Shown here: piece after piece, positions 23,099 through 36,002 of the stretch
How positions within the stretch are numbered: position 1 is the first letter of the stretch
How the letters are laid out: the number at the start of each line of letters is the position of its first letter
DNA from: Begonia masoniana
Taxonomy: Eukaryota > Streptophyta > Magnoliopsida > Cucurbitales > Begoniaceae
DNA: 64,000 nucleotides
Assembly (NCBI GenBank): GCA_022432975.1
Contig: CM039505.1
Coordinates: 20,963,338-21,027,337 of the forward strand
Direction of reading: 5' to 3'
Translations under genes and position numbers: made by a program
The notes under the pieces: model-generated
What the model saw: the letters and a program-made list of their open reading frames with translations, nothing else
Told to the model about the DNA's origin: nothing
The model's database searches: none

Positions 23099-24578
23099 TT
23101 GACATTCAGTGAAGTTGTGTCCACTGCTCTGGAAGTGGAAGAAGCTGAAAGGAAGTGTGCTGGACCAAAGGAGATCCCACAAAGGTTTATCCAGCCACAC
23201 CAACAAAGAGGAACGAAGAGGCCAAGTGAAGGCCAGAATAGCCAAGGAACAGGAGGGAAGGTACCGAATGTCAGGAAATTTCCCCAGTATCCTAAGTGTT
23301 TGAAGAACCACCCGGGCGAATGCAGACTGGGCTTTGGGAAGTGTTTCAACTGTGAGAAGGTTAGACACACATTCAAAGAATGCTCGAAGCCTAGAATCAT
23401 CAGATGCTACAATTGTAACAAGGTCGGCCATATTAGTAGAAACTGTCCAGTTCCTAAGAGTGACCCTGCTATGATTAAACCGAGGATATTCTCCATGATG
23501 GAGTCGGGGGATGAAGACCAGCCTGTAGTGGTGTCAGATACTATATTGATCAACTCTGTGCCTGCTTTTACTTTAATAGATTCTGGTGCAACGCATTCGT
23601 TTATAGCATCTGCATTTGCTGTTAAGTTAGATGTACAGTTCACCCCTTCCATGCATGTGTTTAATGTTACATTACCCTATGGTGAACGCATGCACTCTAA
23701 CCAAGTAATGCTTGACAGTGATGTGTTAGTAGGGAACGTAAGTCTACCTGCTGATCTTATTATTATGGATATAATAGGATTTGATGTAGTCCTAGGAATG
23801 GACTGGTTGTTTAAACACCACGCCACAATTGATTGTAGGACTGGAATAGTTAGCTTCCAACCCCCTGGTCGTTTGAAGCATACCTTTCAAGCTTCAAGGA
23901 AGAGTAAGGAAATGTCTGTGATGACTTCTATTAACACTAGACCTTCCCTATGTGGAGAGTATTTGTGCTTCTTAGCCAGTGTTTTAGACACAAAACCTGT
24001 AGGAAAAGCAAATCCTCGAAATGTTTTAATTGTCCAAAACTTTCTTGAAGTATTTCTAGATGACCTTCCTGGTTTACCACCAGATAGGGAAATTGAATTT
24101 GTTGTAGATGTTTACCCCGGTGCCGAGCCTGTGTCTAAAAATCCAAATAGACTAGCACCAACTGAACTTAAGGAATTAAAGAAGCAATTGGAGGATCTGT
24201 TGGAGAAAGGGTTCATACGCCCTAGCTTTTCACCGTGTGGTGCACCTATCCTTTTGTCAAAAAGAAAGATGGATCAATGCGTATGTGCATTGATTATATA
24301 GAATTGAATAAGTTAACTGTCAAGAACAAGTATCCATTACCAAGGATTGATGATTTATTCGACCAACTTAATGGTGCAAGAGTTTTCTCTAAGATTGACC
24401 TTAGGTCTGGTTATTACCAGTTGAAGGTTAAATCTGAAGATATCTCGAAGACTGCCTTTCGCACAAGGTATGGACATTATGAGTTTTTGGTTATGTCCTT
24501 TGGATTGACAAATGCACCAGCAGCCTTTATGGAACTTATGAATAGAGTGTTTCATGAGTATTTGGATAGTTTGTCATA
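23099..24578 (+). pseudogene. pol: E2 gag zinc knuckles, protease, reverse transcriptase
   Basis: Frame 23099-24301 covers the CCHC knuckle [14 protein letters not shown], the protease [10 protein letters not shown] and the start of reverse transcriptase. A private 1-bp loss in a T-run at about 24252 breaks FVKKKDG; the enzyme resumes in frame 24235-24579 ([13 protein letters not shown] to FMELMNRVF). The frameshift before the catalytic IDD motif is shared with E1. Confidence 0.92.
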
Positions 24579-25748
24579 GTGTTTATAGATGACATTTTAA
24601 TCTATTCACGTACTAAGGATGAGCATGCTAGGCACCTGACCTTGGTGTTGGAGGTATTAAAACAGCACCAACTATACGCCAAGTTTTCTAAGTGTAAATT
24701 TTGGTTGGACCAAGTTCACTTTTTAGGACATGTTATCTCTGGGGATGGTATATCTATCGATCCAGCTAAGGTTCAAGTAGTTAAAGAACGGCCCCAACCG
24801 AGGAATGCTATAGATATCAGGAGTTTTCTTGGACTAGCAGGATATTATAGAAAGTTCATTAAAGGATTTTCGAAGATTGCTACACCCCTTGCTAAGTTAA
24901 TAAGGAAAAATGTGAAGTATATATGGACTGACGAATGTGAGCATAGTTTTCAGACTTTGAAACAGAAACTGACCAATGCTCCAATTTTAACCCTTCCGGT
25001 TGAAGACAGTAAATTTAGCATTTATTGTGATGCTTCCAAAATTGGTCTTGGGTGTGTTTTAATGCAGGATGGAAAAGTAATAGCTTATGCCTCTAGACAG
25101 TTGAAAACACATGAGAAGAATTACCCTACACATGACTTAGAATTAGCTGCAGTGGTATTTGCACTTAAGATTTGGAGGCATTACTTGTATGGACAATCTT
25201 GCGAGATATTTTCAGATCATAAGAGCCTGAAGTATATTTTCACACAGAAAGAACTAAACATGAGGCAACGTCAATGGTTGGAATTTGTAAAGGACTATGA
25301 TTTCGAGATTAAATATCATCCTGGCAAAGCAAATGTTGTGGCAGATGCATTGAGTAGAGTAACAACACCAACCCCAACTATGATTTTCAATATACCATTA
25401 GCCTTAGAGTCAGAATTCCAAAGGTTTAACCTAGAAGCAGTATCCAGTGTATCAGCTATACTTTCAGCCTTAACCTTAAAGCCTACCATTCCAAAGAAAA
25501 TAAAGGAAGCTCAGACGAATGATGATGAGTGTAACAAGTACAAGTTAAGCATGGATTCTACGGACAAGTCAGATTTTAACCATTCTACTGACGAGATCCT
25601 TAAGTTTAGAAATAGATGGTTTGTTCCTGTCATTAAAGAACTTCGTGAAGAGATTCTTTCTGAAGCACACTTTTCAGGTTCTCTATTCACCCTGGGAGTA
25701 CAAAGATGTACAAGGATCTCAGACAACATTATTGGTGGCCAAGTATGA
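24579..25748 (+). pseudogene. pol: E2 reverse transcriptase palm/thumb and RNase H
   Basis: Open frame of 389 codons starting at the catalytic [10 protein letters not shown], through [12 protein letters not shown] and RNase H ([26 protein letters not shown]). It lacks the extra frameshift that E1 has at 8163. The end (from about 25680) is out of frame with the integrase finger, as in E1. Confidence 0.92.
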
Positions 25749-26904
25749 AAAGAAGTGTGGCAGAATATGTGGAATCGTGCCTAGTTTGTCAACAGGTTAA
25801 AGCTGAGCACCAGAGACCTGCAGGAATGTTACAACCCTTACCAGTTCCCGAATGAAAATGGGAACAAATAACGATGGACTTTGTTGTGGGATTGCCTAAA
25901 ACAGCAAAGGGACATGATGCAATTTGGGTGATAGTTGACCGTCTAACCAAATCAGCTCATTTTCTACCGATAAAGTGACTTACTCGATGGATCAGCTTGC
26001 TGAGTTGTATGTGCATGAAGTTGTTAGACTGCATGGAGTTCCAAGCACTATAGTTTCTGACCGGGACTCTAGATTTACATCTAAGTTTTGGAAGAGTTTG
26101 CATCAGGCTATGGGTACACAGCCCAACTTTAGCACAACCTTTCACCCTCAAACAGATGGACAGTCCGAAAGAACCATCCAAATAGTAGAGGATATGCTTC
26201 GTGCATGCATATTGGATTTTCAAGGTTCCTAAAGCAAGTACCTATCCTTAGTAGAATTCTCTTATAATAACAGTTTTCAGGCAACAATAGGAATGGCACC
26301 TTATGAGGCTTTGTATGGGTGGAAATGTAGATCACCTTTGTATTGGGATGAAGTTGGTGAAGCACAGTTGCTTGGTCTTGACATTGTCCAACAAACTGTT
26401 GAGAAGGTTGCCCTCATCCGCCAGAGGATCTTAACAGCTCAAAGCCGACATAAAAGTTATGCCGACAGAAGACGCAGAGAACTAGAGTTTGGAGTAGGTG
26501 ATGAAGTTTTCCTCAAGGTATCACCATTTAAAGGAGTTGTGAGATTCGGAAAAAGAGGCAAGTTGAACCCCAGATTTATTGGACCATTCACTATTTTGAA
26601 GAGAGTTGGGAGAGCAGCCTATCAGTTGCAGCTACCGGCTTCTATGGAAGGGATATATGATGTATTCCACGTTTCTGTGCTGAAAAAGTGCATAAAGGAT
26701 CCAAATCAGGTCATGGAACAACAAGACTTTGAGGTTCATCCTACCCTTGCCTATGAAGAGAAACCAGTAAGGATCATAGATTATGCAGTGAAGGTACTGC
26801 GCAACAAAGAAGTTCCATTGGTGAAAGTCTTGTGGCGTAACAAGAATATAGATGAGACAACTTGGGAGCGCCAGCAAGACATGATGGACCAACATCAAGA
26901 ATAA
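25706..26904 (+). pseudogene. pol: E2 integrase and chromodomain (broken)
   Basis: The HHCC finger end and core start are read from 25706; a private Trp-to-TGA at 25853-25855 interrupts them. 25975-26232 has [12 protein letters not shown] and TDGQSER, ending at TAA where E1 has TGA. 26293-26904 is one open frame of 203 codons with GPY/F region and complete chromodomain (VLRNKEVPLVKVLW, ETTWERQQDMM); E1 is frameshifted here. Confidence 0.92.
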
Positions 26905-26948
26905 TTCAGGTACTGAATTTAAGGGCAAGATTCTTTAAGGAGGGTAAT

Positions 26949-29900
26949 TGTAACACCCGGTTTCATTGAACTATTTATTTTACTAACTTGCAGTGAATGT
27001 TTTATAGATGATATTGGGAGGAATTACTGATTAGGTTAATGAAGGAATAAGTAAGGCCATTTAGTAATTATAAATTAGTAGTGGATAACCTATTTAAAGA
27101 AGAATTTATTGAGGTTTAGCCGCCACTGTTTATTCTCACTCTCGGTTTTCAGCTCAACTTAGCAGAGCTCCCCCGGCGACTTTCTTCCCGATTCCTTTCT
27201 CCAATCTAGGTGAGTTCTACCTTGATTTCTTACTGATTTAGTGACTAAGGATGATTGAGTGGAGATTGTGGATACGTATTTGTGATTTTATTTGCCATGA
27301 ATGAGAGTAGATTCGGGTTAGTGTAGAATTGGGAATGCTCAGTGAATAGAACTCCCAACTGTCCACTTAGGTTTTCTGAATGCTTTAGAATGAGGATTAG
27401 TAAGGATTGGCTTAATGCTCTGTTTATGGTTCTAGGTGAGCAGATCCGAAGCAACTCCTAACCGAGTATCCACCAGTAATCCAGGTAAGTGAAGTATGCT
27501 TGTGCCTTCGGGCCTACATCACAAAACATTAGGATTTTGTTTACTTGAATGTGTCTGTATGTCATGCAATCATATTTTAAAAGTATACGAAAATGAATTT
27601 GAATACATGTTGGCATGGTAAGGGAATGAACATAATGAAAAAGCTATGTGAATCATATTTAACTGTTAAGGGGAAAATAATCCGCCCCTTAATGAGACAG
27701 TGGATATTTAGACTTTAGGAAACTGGAAACTTGATCCGCTTCCCATCGAACAGGGGGATCAGAAACAGCTATGTGAATCAGATTTACTGTTAAGGAATTA
27801 ATCCAGCCCCTTAATGAGTTAGTGGATATTTATACTTTGGGAGAAGTGATCCAACTCCGAATTTCACAGAGGGATCAGATCAGAAACGATTCATATACAA
27901 CTGAGATGAGAAAGTAGAAACTGCATATTTAGAATTTATGTTTCAGCATTACATTACATTATTGCTTTACTAGCATTAGGCTAATAGATGAGTTTTGTGA
28001 TGTAGGTGAAGAAGTGACGCAGGTGTGTTTACTGAGTGTTGCTGAGACTAGACTGGTTGGAGGAGTGCATCTATGCAGCAATCTGGCAGCTGATGGGGCA
28101 GTTTAACTGATGTCAGTTGGTGTGAAGGTTTAATTGACAATGTTTCAATTTAAGTATGTTGGATTTTCATGATAAAGCCATCGGATGATGTCTTCAGTAA
28201 GCCATCGGATGATGTCTTCAGTAAAGCCATCGGATGATGTCTCAGTATAGTTATCGGATGATGTCTTCAGTAAAGCCATCGGATGATGTCTTCAGTAAAG
28301 CCATCGGATGATGTCTTCAGTATAGTTATCGGATGATGTCTTCAGTAAGCCATCGGATGATGTCTTCAGTAAGCCATCGGATGATGTCTTCAGTAAAGCC
28401 ATCGGATGATGTCTCAGTATAGTTATCGGATGATGTCTTCAGTATAGTTATCGGATGATGTCTCAGTATAGTTATCGGATGATGTCTTCAGTAAGCCATC
28501 GGATGATGTCTTCAGTAAGCCATCGGATGATGTCTTCAGTAAAGCCATCGGATGATGTCTTCAGTAAAGCCATCGGATGATGTCTCAGTATAGTTATCGG
28601 ATGATGTCTCAGTATAGTTATCGGATGATGTCTTCAGTAAGCCATCGGATGATGTCTCAGTATAGTTATCGGATGATGTCTTCAGTAAAGCCATCGGATG
28701 ATGTCTCAGTATAGTTATCGGATGATGTCTCAGTATAGTTATCGGATGATGTCTTCAGTAAGCCATCGGATGATGTCTTCAGTAAGCCATCGGATGATGT
28801 CTTCAGTAAGCCATCGGATGATGTCTCAGTATAGTTATCGGATGATGTCTTCAGTAAAGCCATCGGATGATGTCTTCAGTAAAGCCATCGGATGATGTCT
28901 TCAGTAAAGCCATCGGATGATGTCTTCAGTATAGTTATCGGATGATGTCTTCAGTAAAGCCATCGGATGATGTCTTCAGTAAAGCCATCGGATGATGTCT
29001 TCAGTAAAGCCATCGGATGATGTCTTCAGTAAAGCCATCGGATGATGTTTTCAGTAAAGCCATCGGATGATGTCTTCAGTATTGTTATCAGATGATGTTT
29101 TCAGTAAAGCCATCGGATGATGTCTTCAGTATAGTTATCGGATGATGTCTTCAGTAAAGCCATCGGATGATGTCTTCAGTAAAGCCATCGGATGATGTCT
29201 TCAGTAAAGCCATCGGATGATGTCTTCAGTATAGTTATCGGATGATGTCTTCAGTAAAGCCATCGGATGATGTCTTCAGTAAAGCCATCGGATGATGTCT
29301 TCAGTATAGTCATCGGATGATGTCTTCAGTAAAGCCATCGGATGATGTCTTCAGTAAAGCCATCGGATGATGTCTTCAGTATAGTTATCGGATGATGTCT
29401 TCAGTAAAGCCATCGGATGATGTCTTCAGTATAGTTATCGGATGATGTCTTCAGTAAAGCCATCGGATGATGTCTTCAGTATAGTCATCGGATGATGTCT
29501 TCAGTTGAAGCCATCGGAAGATATAAATAGAAGTTTTGTCGTTTAGTGACCGGTGGATGTTGAGTAATAAACTTACCGGATGATGTAGTAGAAACCTTTG
29601 TCGTTTTATGACCGGTGGATGTAGTGTATTAAACTAATCGGAAGACTGTAGTAGAAGTCTTGTCGTTTAGTGACCGGTGGATGTCGTGTATTAGACTTAC
29701 CGGAAGATTAAGTGGAAGGTTTGTCGTTTTGTCACCGGAAGGAGCCTTCTGTTATCTGTTTCAGCCTCTTCCGTTGACTTTGTTCAGCGGCAGATGAGTT
29801 TGACTTTTGCAACTTTTAAAGTATTCCGCGATTTAAACCTTTATTTCTTTTGACCGATTACTCCTTAACATCTCAACTGATTATTCAAGCATTGTTTTAT

Positions 29901-30080
29901 AGTTTTGTTTAACTCTATTTTTCTCAAATGATTTCCGTTGCAATTCTTTAAATGTTTTGAGGTTTTATAAAACGTCAAATTTTGACTTTCGAGCGAAGTT
30001 TTAAATTTGGTCCGAAATTTTCTTTGTTATGTTCGAGTTTATGAGTAACAAACCAAGTTCGGGAAACTCGGGGCGTTACA
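26949..30080 (+). repeat. E2 3' LTR with minisatellite expansion
   Basis: 3132 bp against 2167 bp for its partner. About 200 bp upstream of the array (seen in E1 at 11631-11835) is missing. It also carries more small indels than the other three LTRs of this family (for example a duplicated GGAAACT near 27720). Confidence 0.94.
28174..29517 (+). repeat. 25-bp minisatellite, about 54 units (E2 3' LTR)
   Basis: Mixture of 25-bp AAAGCC units, 24-bp AAGCC units, 24-bp GTCTCAGTATAGTT units and 25-bp TATAGTT units. The short units concentrate in the first half (28174-28850); the second half is more regular. This heterogeneity contrasts with the near-uniform array at 3076-5180. Confidence 0.96.
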
Positions 30081-31205
30081 CCCCACCAGTGGAAGGATCC
30101 GCGAGTCTTCCTACCAGTCCGACCCCCACCAGTGGGAGGATCCGCGAACCGTACTAAAATCTTGAGAATATAATCGTGGCCAATTCACCCCGTTCCACAC
30201 TTAATCATACTTACATATACATTTCATATTCTTATCTTGGTCATATAAAACGTGCACATGATGCATGGACATGGATACATATAGGAATGACATATTATAA
30301 GAACGAGCAATACATCGCGTATCATAACATAGCACATGACAAGTCATAATCATCAAACAATCACCCAAACAAATCTCCTTAGTACCCTTGTGACGTAGGG
30401 CCCTAGTGGCCGAAAATCCTAACACACTCACTTACCTTGGCTCCTTAGCAACGTCGTGCCTTCACCGTAAACCTCTTTCACCTAAGACATTTCATATTTT
30501 GATGTTAAAATAAACACTAAATAATCTAAACTCAACACTAGCAAAATCCTAGCTAAGGAAATTTCCTAGAAATTCAACTAATCTCATTGGGACATTTTAT
30601 CGAACACTTGGTGTGCATAAACAAAACTAACATAACATTAATAACACTTACTCCTCCCAACCACCACAAATTCAATAACTCCACCAACAAATTCACCCTA
30701 ACTATTCCAAATGCATTAAATGTATCATCAATGAGCACTAAAACACAACACCATTAATTTCTAACCAAAACCCAATAAATCTCAACCCTAAATCAATAAC
30801 TCTAACGAAATATAACCCCTAAAATTGAAACTAAATCTATCGAAAGATTAGAATCTTACCTAGAGCTTGAATCTCGAAGAAAACGGGGAAAGAAATCTAC
30901 CATTGATGGAGGGAATCCGTTGGCCGAATCGGCGAGAGGAAATGGCCGAAGAGAAAATGGAGAGAAAAGGGGAAGGGAGGCCGCTGAGTGAAATCGTGAG
31001 GGGAGGAGAAAATTTTAGGTTTAATTAAAGGTTTTACATGCACAATTACTTAAATGCCCTCCTCTAATACTTTACTTAATTTCATCAATTTACCTATAAT
31101 TTAATTTTCTCAAAAATATACTTAATTCACAAAATTTCTCATAAATCCTTGGGATCCCAAATAAAACTTCCCGCTCGCCAATCGGGCTTAACTTATTAAC
31201 TCTAC

Positions 31206-33692
31206 TATAGCGACCCTAACACTGTACCCAATTTTCCCGTATTATTTTTTTTTATCCTAATAACTTTAATTGCATTTAAGCAGAATTTAAAGCGGAAACC
31301 AAAATTTGTAAAACATTCGAATCTATTTTGACAACCACGAAATAAAGCTTTAAAACAATTAAAAGAAAACCTTAAATAAAACTTAAAAAAACATAAGCAG
31401 CAATAGAAAAGACAAAACATAGGGCAAAAGGGGCAATCACCCCCTAAAATGAAGGGGCGATCGATCGCCCAGCGTTCGCTGGTTTTGCTAGCGATTGCCT
31501 CACCAGGCGGTCACGGATCGCGGCGACCAAAGAGGGGCGATCGATCGCCCGTTTTGGGTGATTGATCGCCACACGCTCTGGAATTCTTCCAGAGCGTGGC
31601 GACCATGGGCGATCGATCCCCACCCTTGGACGATCGATCGCCAAGTCCTCTGGATTTCCAGAGGACTGGCGCACCTCCCTTTTTCCTTCTTCCCTTTCTT
31701 TCTTCTCCTTCTACTTCCTTCTTTCTCTTCCTGCATAACCCTACAATTATAAACTCCTCTTAACAACTCTTAAACCCATTTCAATGCATACCTCAACATG
31801 CTCATACATCTCTATTATCTCACTCTAACTAACTCAAGTCACAATTCAAACCAAATACGTTTTTACAAAAACAAACCGCGTGGATATGTTTAAAAATCGA
31901 ACATTTCCTTAATACCAAACATTTACAAAACACATTTCCAAAACGTTTAAAAACTCAAAACATAACCTATCCAATATCCATAACAAAACATCCTATAATG
32001 ATCTATCTGTACAAGTATTTTACCTAAACAGTTTCTATCCAAAATAGCCCAAAATACCTACATACGTTCCCACGGGTCATGAATGTCTCGACTGCGCCAG
32101 CACACCCCCGCGATCATTCTTCGTCAACTAAACTCAGGCTTCGGGAGGAGGAAAATCGTCCTCACCTGTCTCGTAATCACCTACACCATACAGACACACT
32201 ATGAGCTAAAGGCTCAGTAAGTTTCGTAAATGTAAATGCATGCTGTGCGTATGAGTTTCAGAAATCATGCAATATTTTCTTATCATTATGTCGTAGACAG
32301 AATGTCACCGAGATCTCAGCCTATTAGATGGAGAGGACACATCTCGCGGTCAGACTGCCCTCTTCACCTAACGGGGGGGTACATGCTCGCACCCGTAACA
32401 GCCGTGCCTGAGCCCTACCTCGGATAACCAGATACAGATTACATTGATTCATTACGTTCATTCATTTCATTTTCTTAAACACGTGCAGAAATCCATTTTC
32501 ATGCTATTTTAAAATGGGTGATGCATGAACAGTTATAGGCATAAAATAAACAAACATCATACATATCATCAAGACTATAAAAACATAACCTATAAAAGAA
32601 CTAACCCTATCTACCCGACCAAAGCATATAAACAAACAACTCTCCAGAGATCCTCGACGCGACATCGACATACGGTGTAGGCCACTCGGTCAAGTAAGTC
32701 ACGAGAACTTACCTCGTGCGCACTGAACTTCGAGCTCCGTCCACGAGCGTTGTTCGTCTAAGACAAAACACAACAATCGTCGTTCAAACGAGATTTAAAC
32801 CGTTAAACGTCCAAATTTAACGAAACCTTAACTAAGTAAATTCTCCTAAAATTCAACTTAGCCCAATGAGGCATTCTACCGAGAAATTCACGCTTGTAAA
32901 TTTCTAAACTCCATTGACGGAGATTCTCAAACCTAAAAATCCAGTTTTTCAACCTAAACACCGAATACACTCTAGATTTCGTCCAATAATGTTTAATTCG
33001 TTCAATAGATTCACCAATACGGTAACCCTACCGATTTCTAACCCTAATTCGCATTTTTCACAAAACCCTAAACGAACCCTAATCGTTTAAACTCCGTGAA
33101 AACCAAACTATAATGCTCCAAAAGCATAGAATCATGCCTAGGGTTGCGAGAGGAGGAGAAAACACGAAGAATGGACGACGAACGGAGGAGGAACGATCAT
33201 CGGAAATGGAAGTTGCCGTGAAAAAATCCCTGGAGGAGAAAAATTGCAAAGGAGAATTGTGGGTGAGGGAGAAGAAGAGAGGATTTTGGTTTTTCAAATA
33301 AATTTGATTTTGCAAATTACCTTTTTGTCCTTCCTTTGATTTTCTACTTGTTTCGTCCTTTGTTTCGTTAATTAACCGACAATTCGGTTTCTCCAAATCT
33401 CCTTAATTCACCAATAACTCCAACTTATTATTAGGGTTCTTTTAAAACTGTCAGTTTGTAATTCAGACCCCGTTTACTATTTTTACCAAAGTATCACTTA
33501 TATTACGATAACCGTAATTCTCGTAAAATTAGCGTTTAACTCTTAAAATTCCTAAAATTTTCTTAAAATCCTTATAAATCATTAGGATCATAATAATGCT
33601 TTCTTTTTACAAAACCGACTTAATTTGACATAATTGTAATAAAATGTCATTATATTATTTATTTACAAAAACCCGTAAATCCGGGTGTTACA
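31206..33692 (-). repeat. E4 3' LTR, copy B
   Basis: 2487 bp, matching 13754-16238. Minus-strand start TGTAACACCCGG at 33692. Intron-like module at about 32178-32710. A purine-rich tract (minus strand, 33693-33705) sits beside it as expected for a polypurine tract. Confidence 0.9.
31450..31660. repeat. Palindrome cluster in E4 LTR, copy B
   Basis: Same GCGATCGATCGC palindromes and two stem-loops as in copy A, with a short deletion and a few substitutions. Confidence 0.85.
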
Positions 33693-33732
33693 TTCCATCC
33701 ACCTTATTTAAAATTTTGTCCTCAAAATTTGA

Positions 33733-34601
33733 TTACACAAACAACTCGGGATACCTAACCATTATATCTTGCTGTCGCTCCCAAGTTGCTTCTTCAACCT
33801 CGTGGTTCCGCCATAGGACTTTAACTAGCAGAATCTCTTTGTTGTGCAAAACCTTGATGGAAGACTCCAAAATACGTACCGACTTCTCCTCGTAAGTCAA
33901 GGTAGGCTGTACCTCGATCTCTCTTGCCTCTACAATATGCGATGGATCGTACAAACACTTCCGAAGCATAGAGACATGAAATACAATATGGATACCTTCC
34001 ATTGAAGCTGGAAGCTGCAGTCGATAAGCCATCTTCCCAATCTTCTTTAAAATAGGAAAGGGCCCCACATAACGAGGGTTTAACTTGCCCTTCCTTCTGA
34101 ATCTCATAACACCTTTAAACGGAGAAACTTTCAAGTAAACCTCATCACCTTCTTCGAATTCCAGTTCCCTCCATCTCGTGTCAGCATAGGTCTTCTGTCG
34201 ACTCTGAGCTATCTCGATACACTGTCTAATAATGGCAATCTTCTCTGCCGTTTGCTGTAGAATCTCGGGACCAACAATACTGGCTTCACCAACCTCGTCC
34301 CAATACAGCGGAGATCTACACTGTCGACCATATAAAGCTTCGTACGGAGCCATACCGATGGTAGCCTGGAAGCTGTTGTTGTACGAGAACTCGATCAGTG
34401 GCAAATATCTGCTCCACAATCCCTGAAATTCCAACACACAAGCTCTGAGCATATCCTCCAGAATCTGATTTGTTCTCTTGTCTGACCATCAATCTGAGGA
34501 TGAAAAGCTGTGCTGAAATTTAGCTGAGTTCCCATAGCTTTGTGCAAACTTTTCCAGAACTTCGATGTAAACCTCGGATCTCTATCTGAGACAATCGAAA
34601 C
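33733..34601 (-). pseudogene. pol: E4 integrase C-terminus and chromodomain, copy B
   Basis: Minus-strand frame 34452-33733 (239 codons) has the end of the integrase core, GPY/F region (GKLNPRYVGPFPILKK) and chromodomain (VLHNKEILLVKVLW, EEATWERQQDIM), ending RYPELFV. The 5' part, 34601-34453, carries [12 protein letters not shown] and FHPQIDGQT; a 2-bp loss at about 34478 shifts it. It joins 46347 across E3: VPVS on one side continues as IVSDRD on the other. Confidence 0.93.
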
Positions 34602-34742
34602 TGTAACACCCGGTTCTATCGAACCAGCTCTTTTATTATTAATGGTATACACTTTAGTAGTCAATAATTCAAGTAGGGTTATTGAATGATTAGACTAGAC
34701 AAGGGAATTAGAGTAAATTACATTTTAAAAAAATGGATAACG

Positions 34743-34750
34743 TATTTAAG
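34743..34750 (+). promoter_or_regulatory. TATA-like box of E3 LTR
   Basis: TATTTAAG about 140 bp into the LTR, in the same place as in E1 and E2. Confidence 0.5.
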
Positions 34751-35146
34751 GAAAGAGGGATTGGGTTTAATGCACTGTAGTCGCCACCATTTCATACCTT
34801 TCTCTTCGGTTTTTTTTTTTCAGCTCAAGCAGCCGAGCTCTCTAGGCGATTTTCCTCGCCCGATTCTCCTTGGACTTAGGTAAGTTTTCCCTCATTTCTC
34901 TTATGATATAGTGGTTAAATACCTGAAGGAGTACAATGTGAGGATTTTGGGGATGCTAAGATTGAGTGTAGATTCGGGTTTTAGTGATAAAGGGGGAATG
35001 CTCGGGTAGTAGAGTTTCTAACTGGATTCCTCGAACCACTGTTTGATTCTTGGTGAGGTTTAGTGAAGTTTTGATTTATATTCTGTTATGAACTTAAGTG
35101 AGCAGATTTCGAAGTAGCTAGCGACCAGACAATTTCCAGAAGCCAG

Positions 35147-35632
35147 GTAAGTAAAGTTTGCATGTGCCTTCGGGCCTACATCACAAAACAGTAGGGTTAT
35201 GTATCTTGTGAATGATTTTGTATGTCATGCATCATGTTTTTGAAAGATTACGAAAATGAATTTCCATGTAGGGATGGTAAGGCATGAACTGAATGTGACA
35301 GACAAACTATTAAGGGAACTAATCCACCCCTTAACTTATGAAGGGATTTATAACGTTGGGAGAATTGATCCCACTCCCAAGGAAACAGAGGGATCAGATC
35401 AGCTATTAAGGGAATTCATCTGCCCCTTAATCGAGTAGAGGATGTATAACATTGGGAGAATTGATCCCACTCCCAAGGGAACCGAGGGATCAGATCAGCT
35501 TACGAACGAATGTGAATGCAATTGAGATGAGAAAGTAGAAATTGCATCTTTAGGAATTTACGTTTCAGTATTTCATTTCATTACTGCTTTACTTACTTAG
35601 CATTAAGCTAATAGATGAGTTTTGTGATGTAG
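35147..35632 (+). other. Intron-like module in E3 5' LTR
   Basis: Donor-like GCCAG|GTAAGT, then GGCCTACATCACA, then CTTACTTAGCATTA with CTAAT, and acceptor-like GATGTAG|GTGT. An earlier donor-like CTTAG|GTAAG lies at 34879/34880. Same plan as E1 although the surrounding bases differ. Confidence 0.48.
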
Positions 35633-36002
35633 GTGTTGAGGATACTGCAGGTGAATTCTCTGAGTTTGCTAAAGAATAGGCTGGTTGGAGGAGCACATTC
35701 ATGCCTCGACTTGGTGGACTGATGGGGCGATTTAGCTGGTGTCTGTAGATACGGAGGTTTAGTGAACCATGGTTTCATTTAAGTATGTCAAGTTTTCCTC
35801 TAATGACAGAAATGATTTTAAGGTCTAAAAGCATTTTTGAGACTTCTCTAATATTAGTACTCTATTGGTTTTAATATTTGTTTTTACTAGATTTCGAGTA
35901 ATGAAAGGAGTTGAAATGTTGTTCTGTTTTCTGTTGGATTTTATGAAGTTATTTAGGGTCAGGTGGTTTTGAATGTTTTGAGTAAAGATTGCAAATTCCA
36001 CC

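Larger units (their letters stand above)
20114..30080 (+). mobile_element. E2: Tekay-type chromovirus, duplicate of E1
   Basis: 5' LTR 20114-22280, primer site 22284-22295, gag-pol 22436-26904, polypurine tract 26937-26944, 3' LTR 26949-30080, target duplication CCCCA. Flanks and most inactivating lesions are shared with E1, so it arose by duplication of the whole region, not by a second insertion. Confidence 0.93.
18894..31205 (-). mobile_element. E8: minus-strand LTR, copy B, split by E2
   Basis: Pieces 18894-20113 and 30086-31205 around E2, which is flanked by CCCCA at 20109-20113 and 30081-30085. It carries the GATCGATC cluster (19155-19375). Cut on the right by the E4 LTR at 31206. Same reading as for copy A. 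Confidence 0.6.
18203..35035. repeat. Segmental tandem duplication, copy B
   Basis: Counterpart of 1-17585. Differences include 31 extra bp at about 19742-19772, different minisatellite lengths in E2, and private point lesions in the pol frames. Unlike copy A, E3 and the rest of E4 continue intact to the right. Confidence 0.92.

Noticed and set aside
28666..28895. Repeat-coded ORFs (KTSSDG and MMSQYSYR types)
   Set aside because: They are by-products of 24-bp minisatellite units, which keep frame locally; no conservation in the other arrays.
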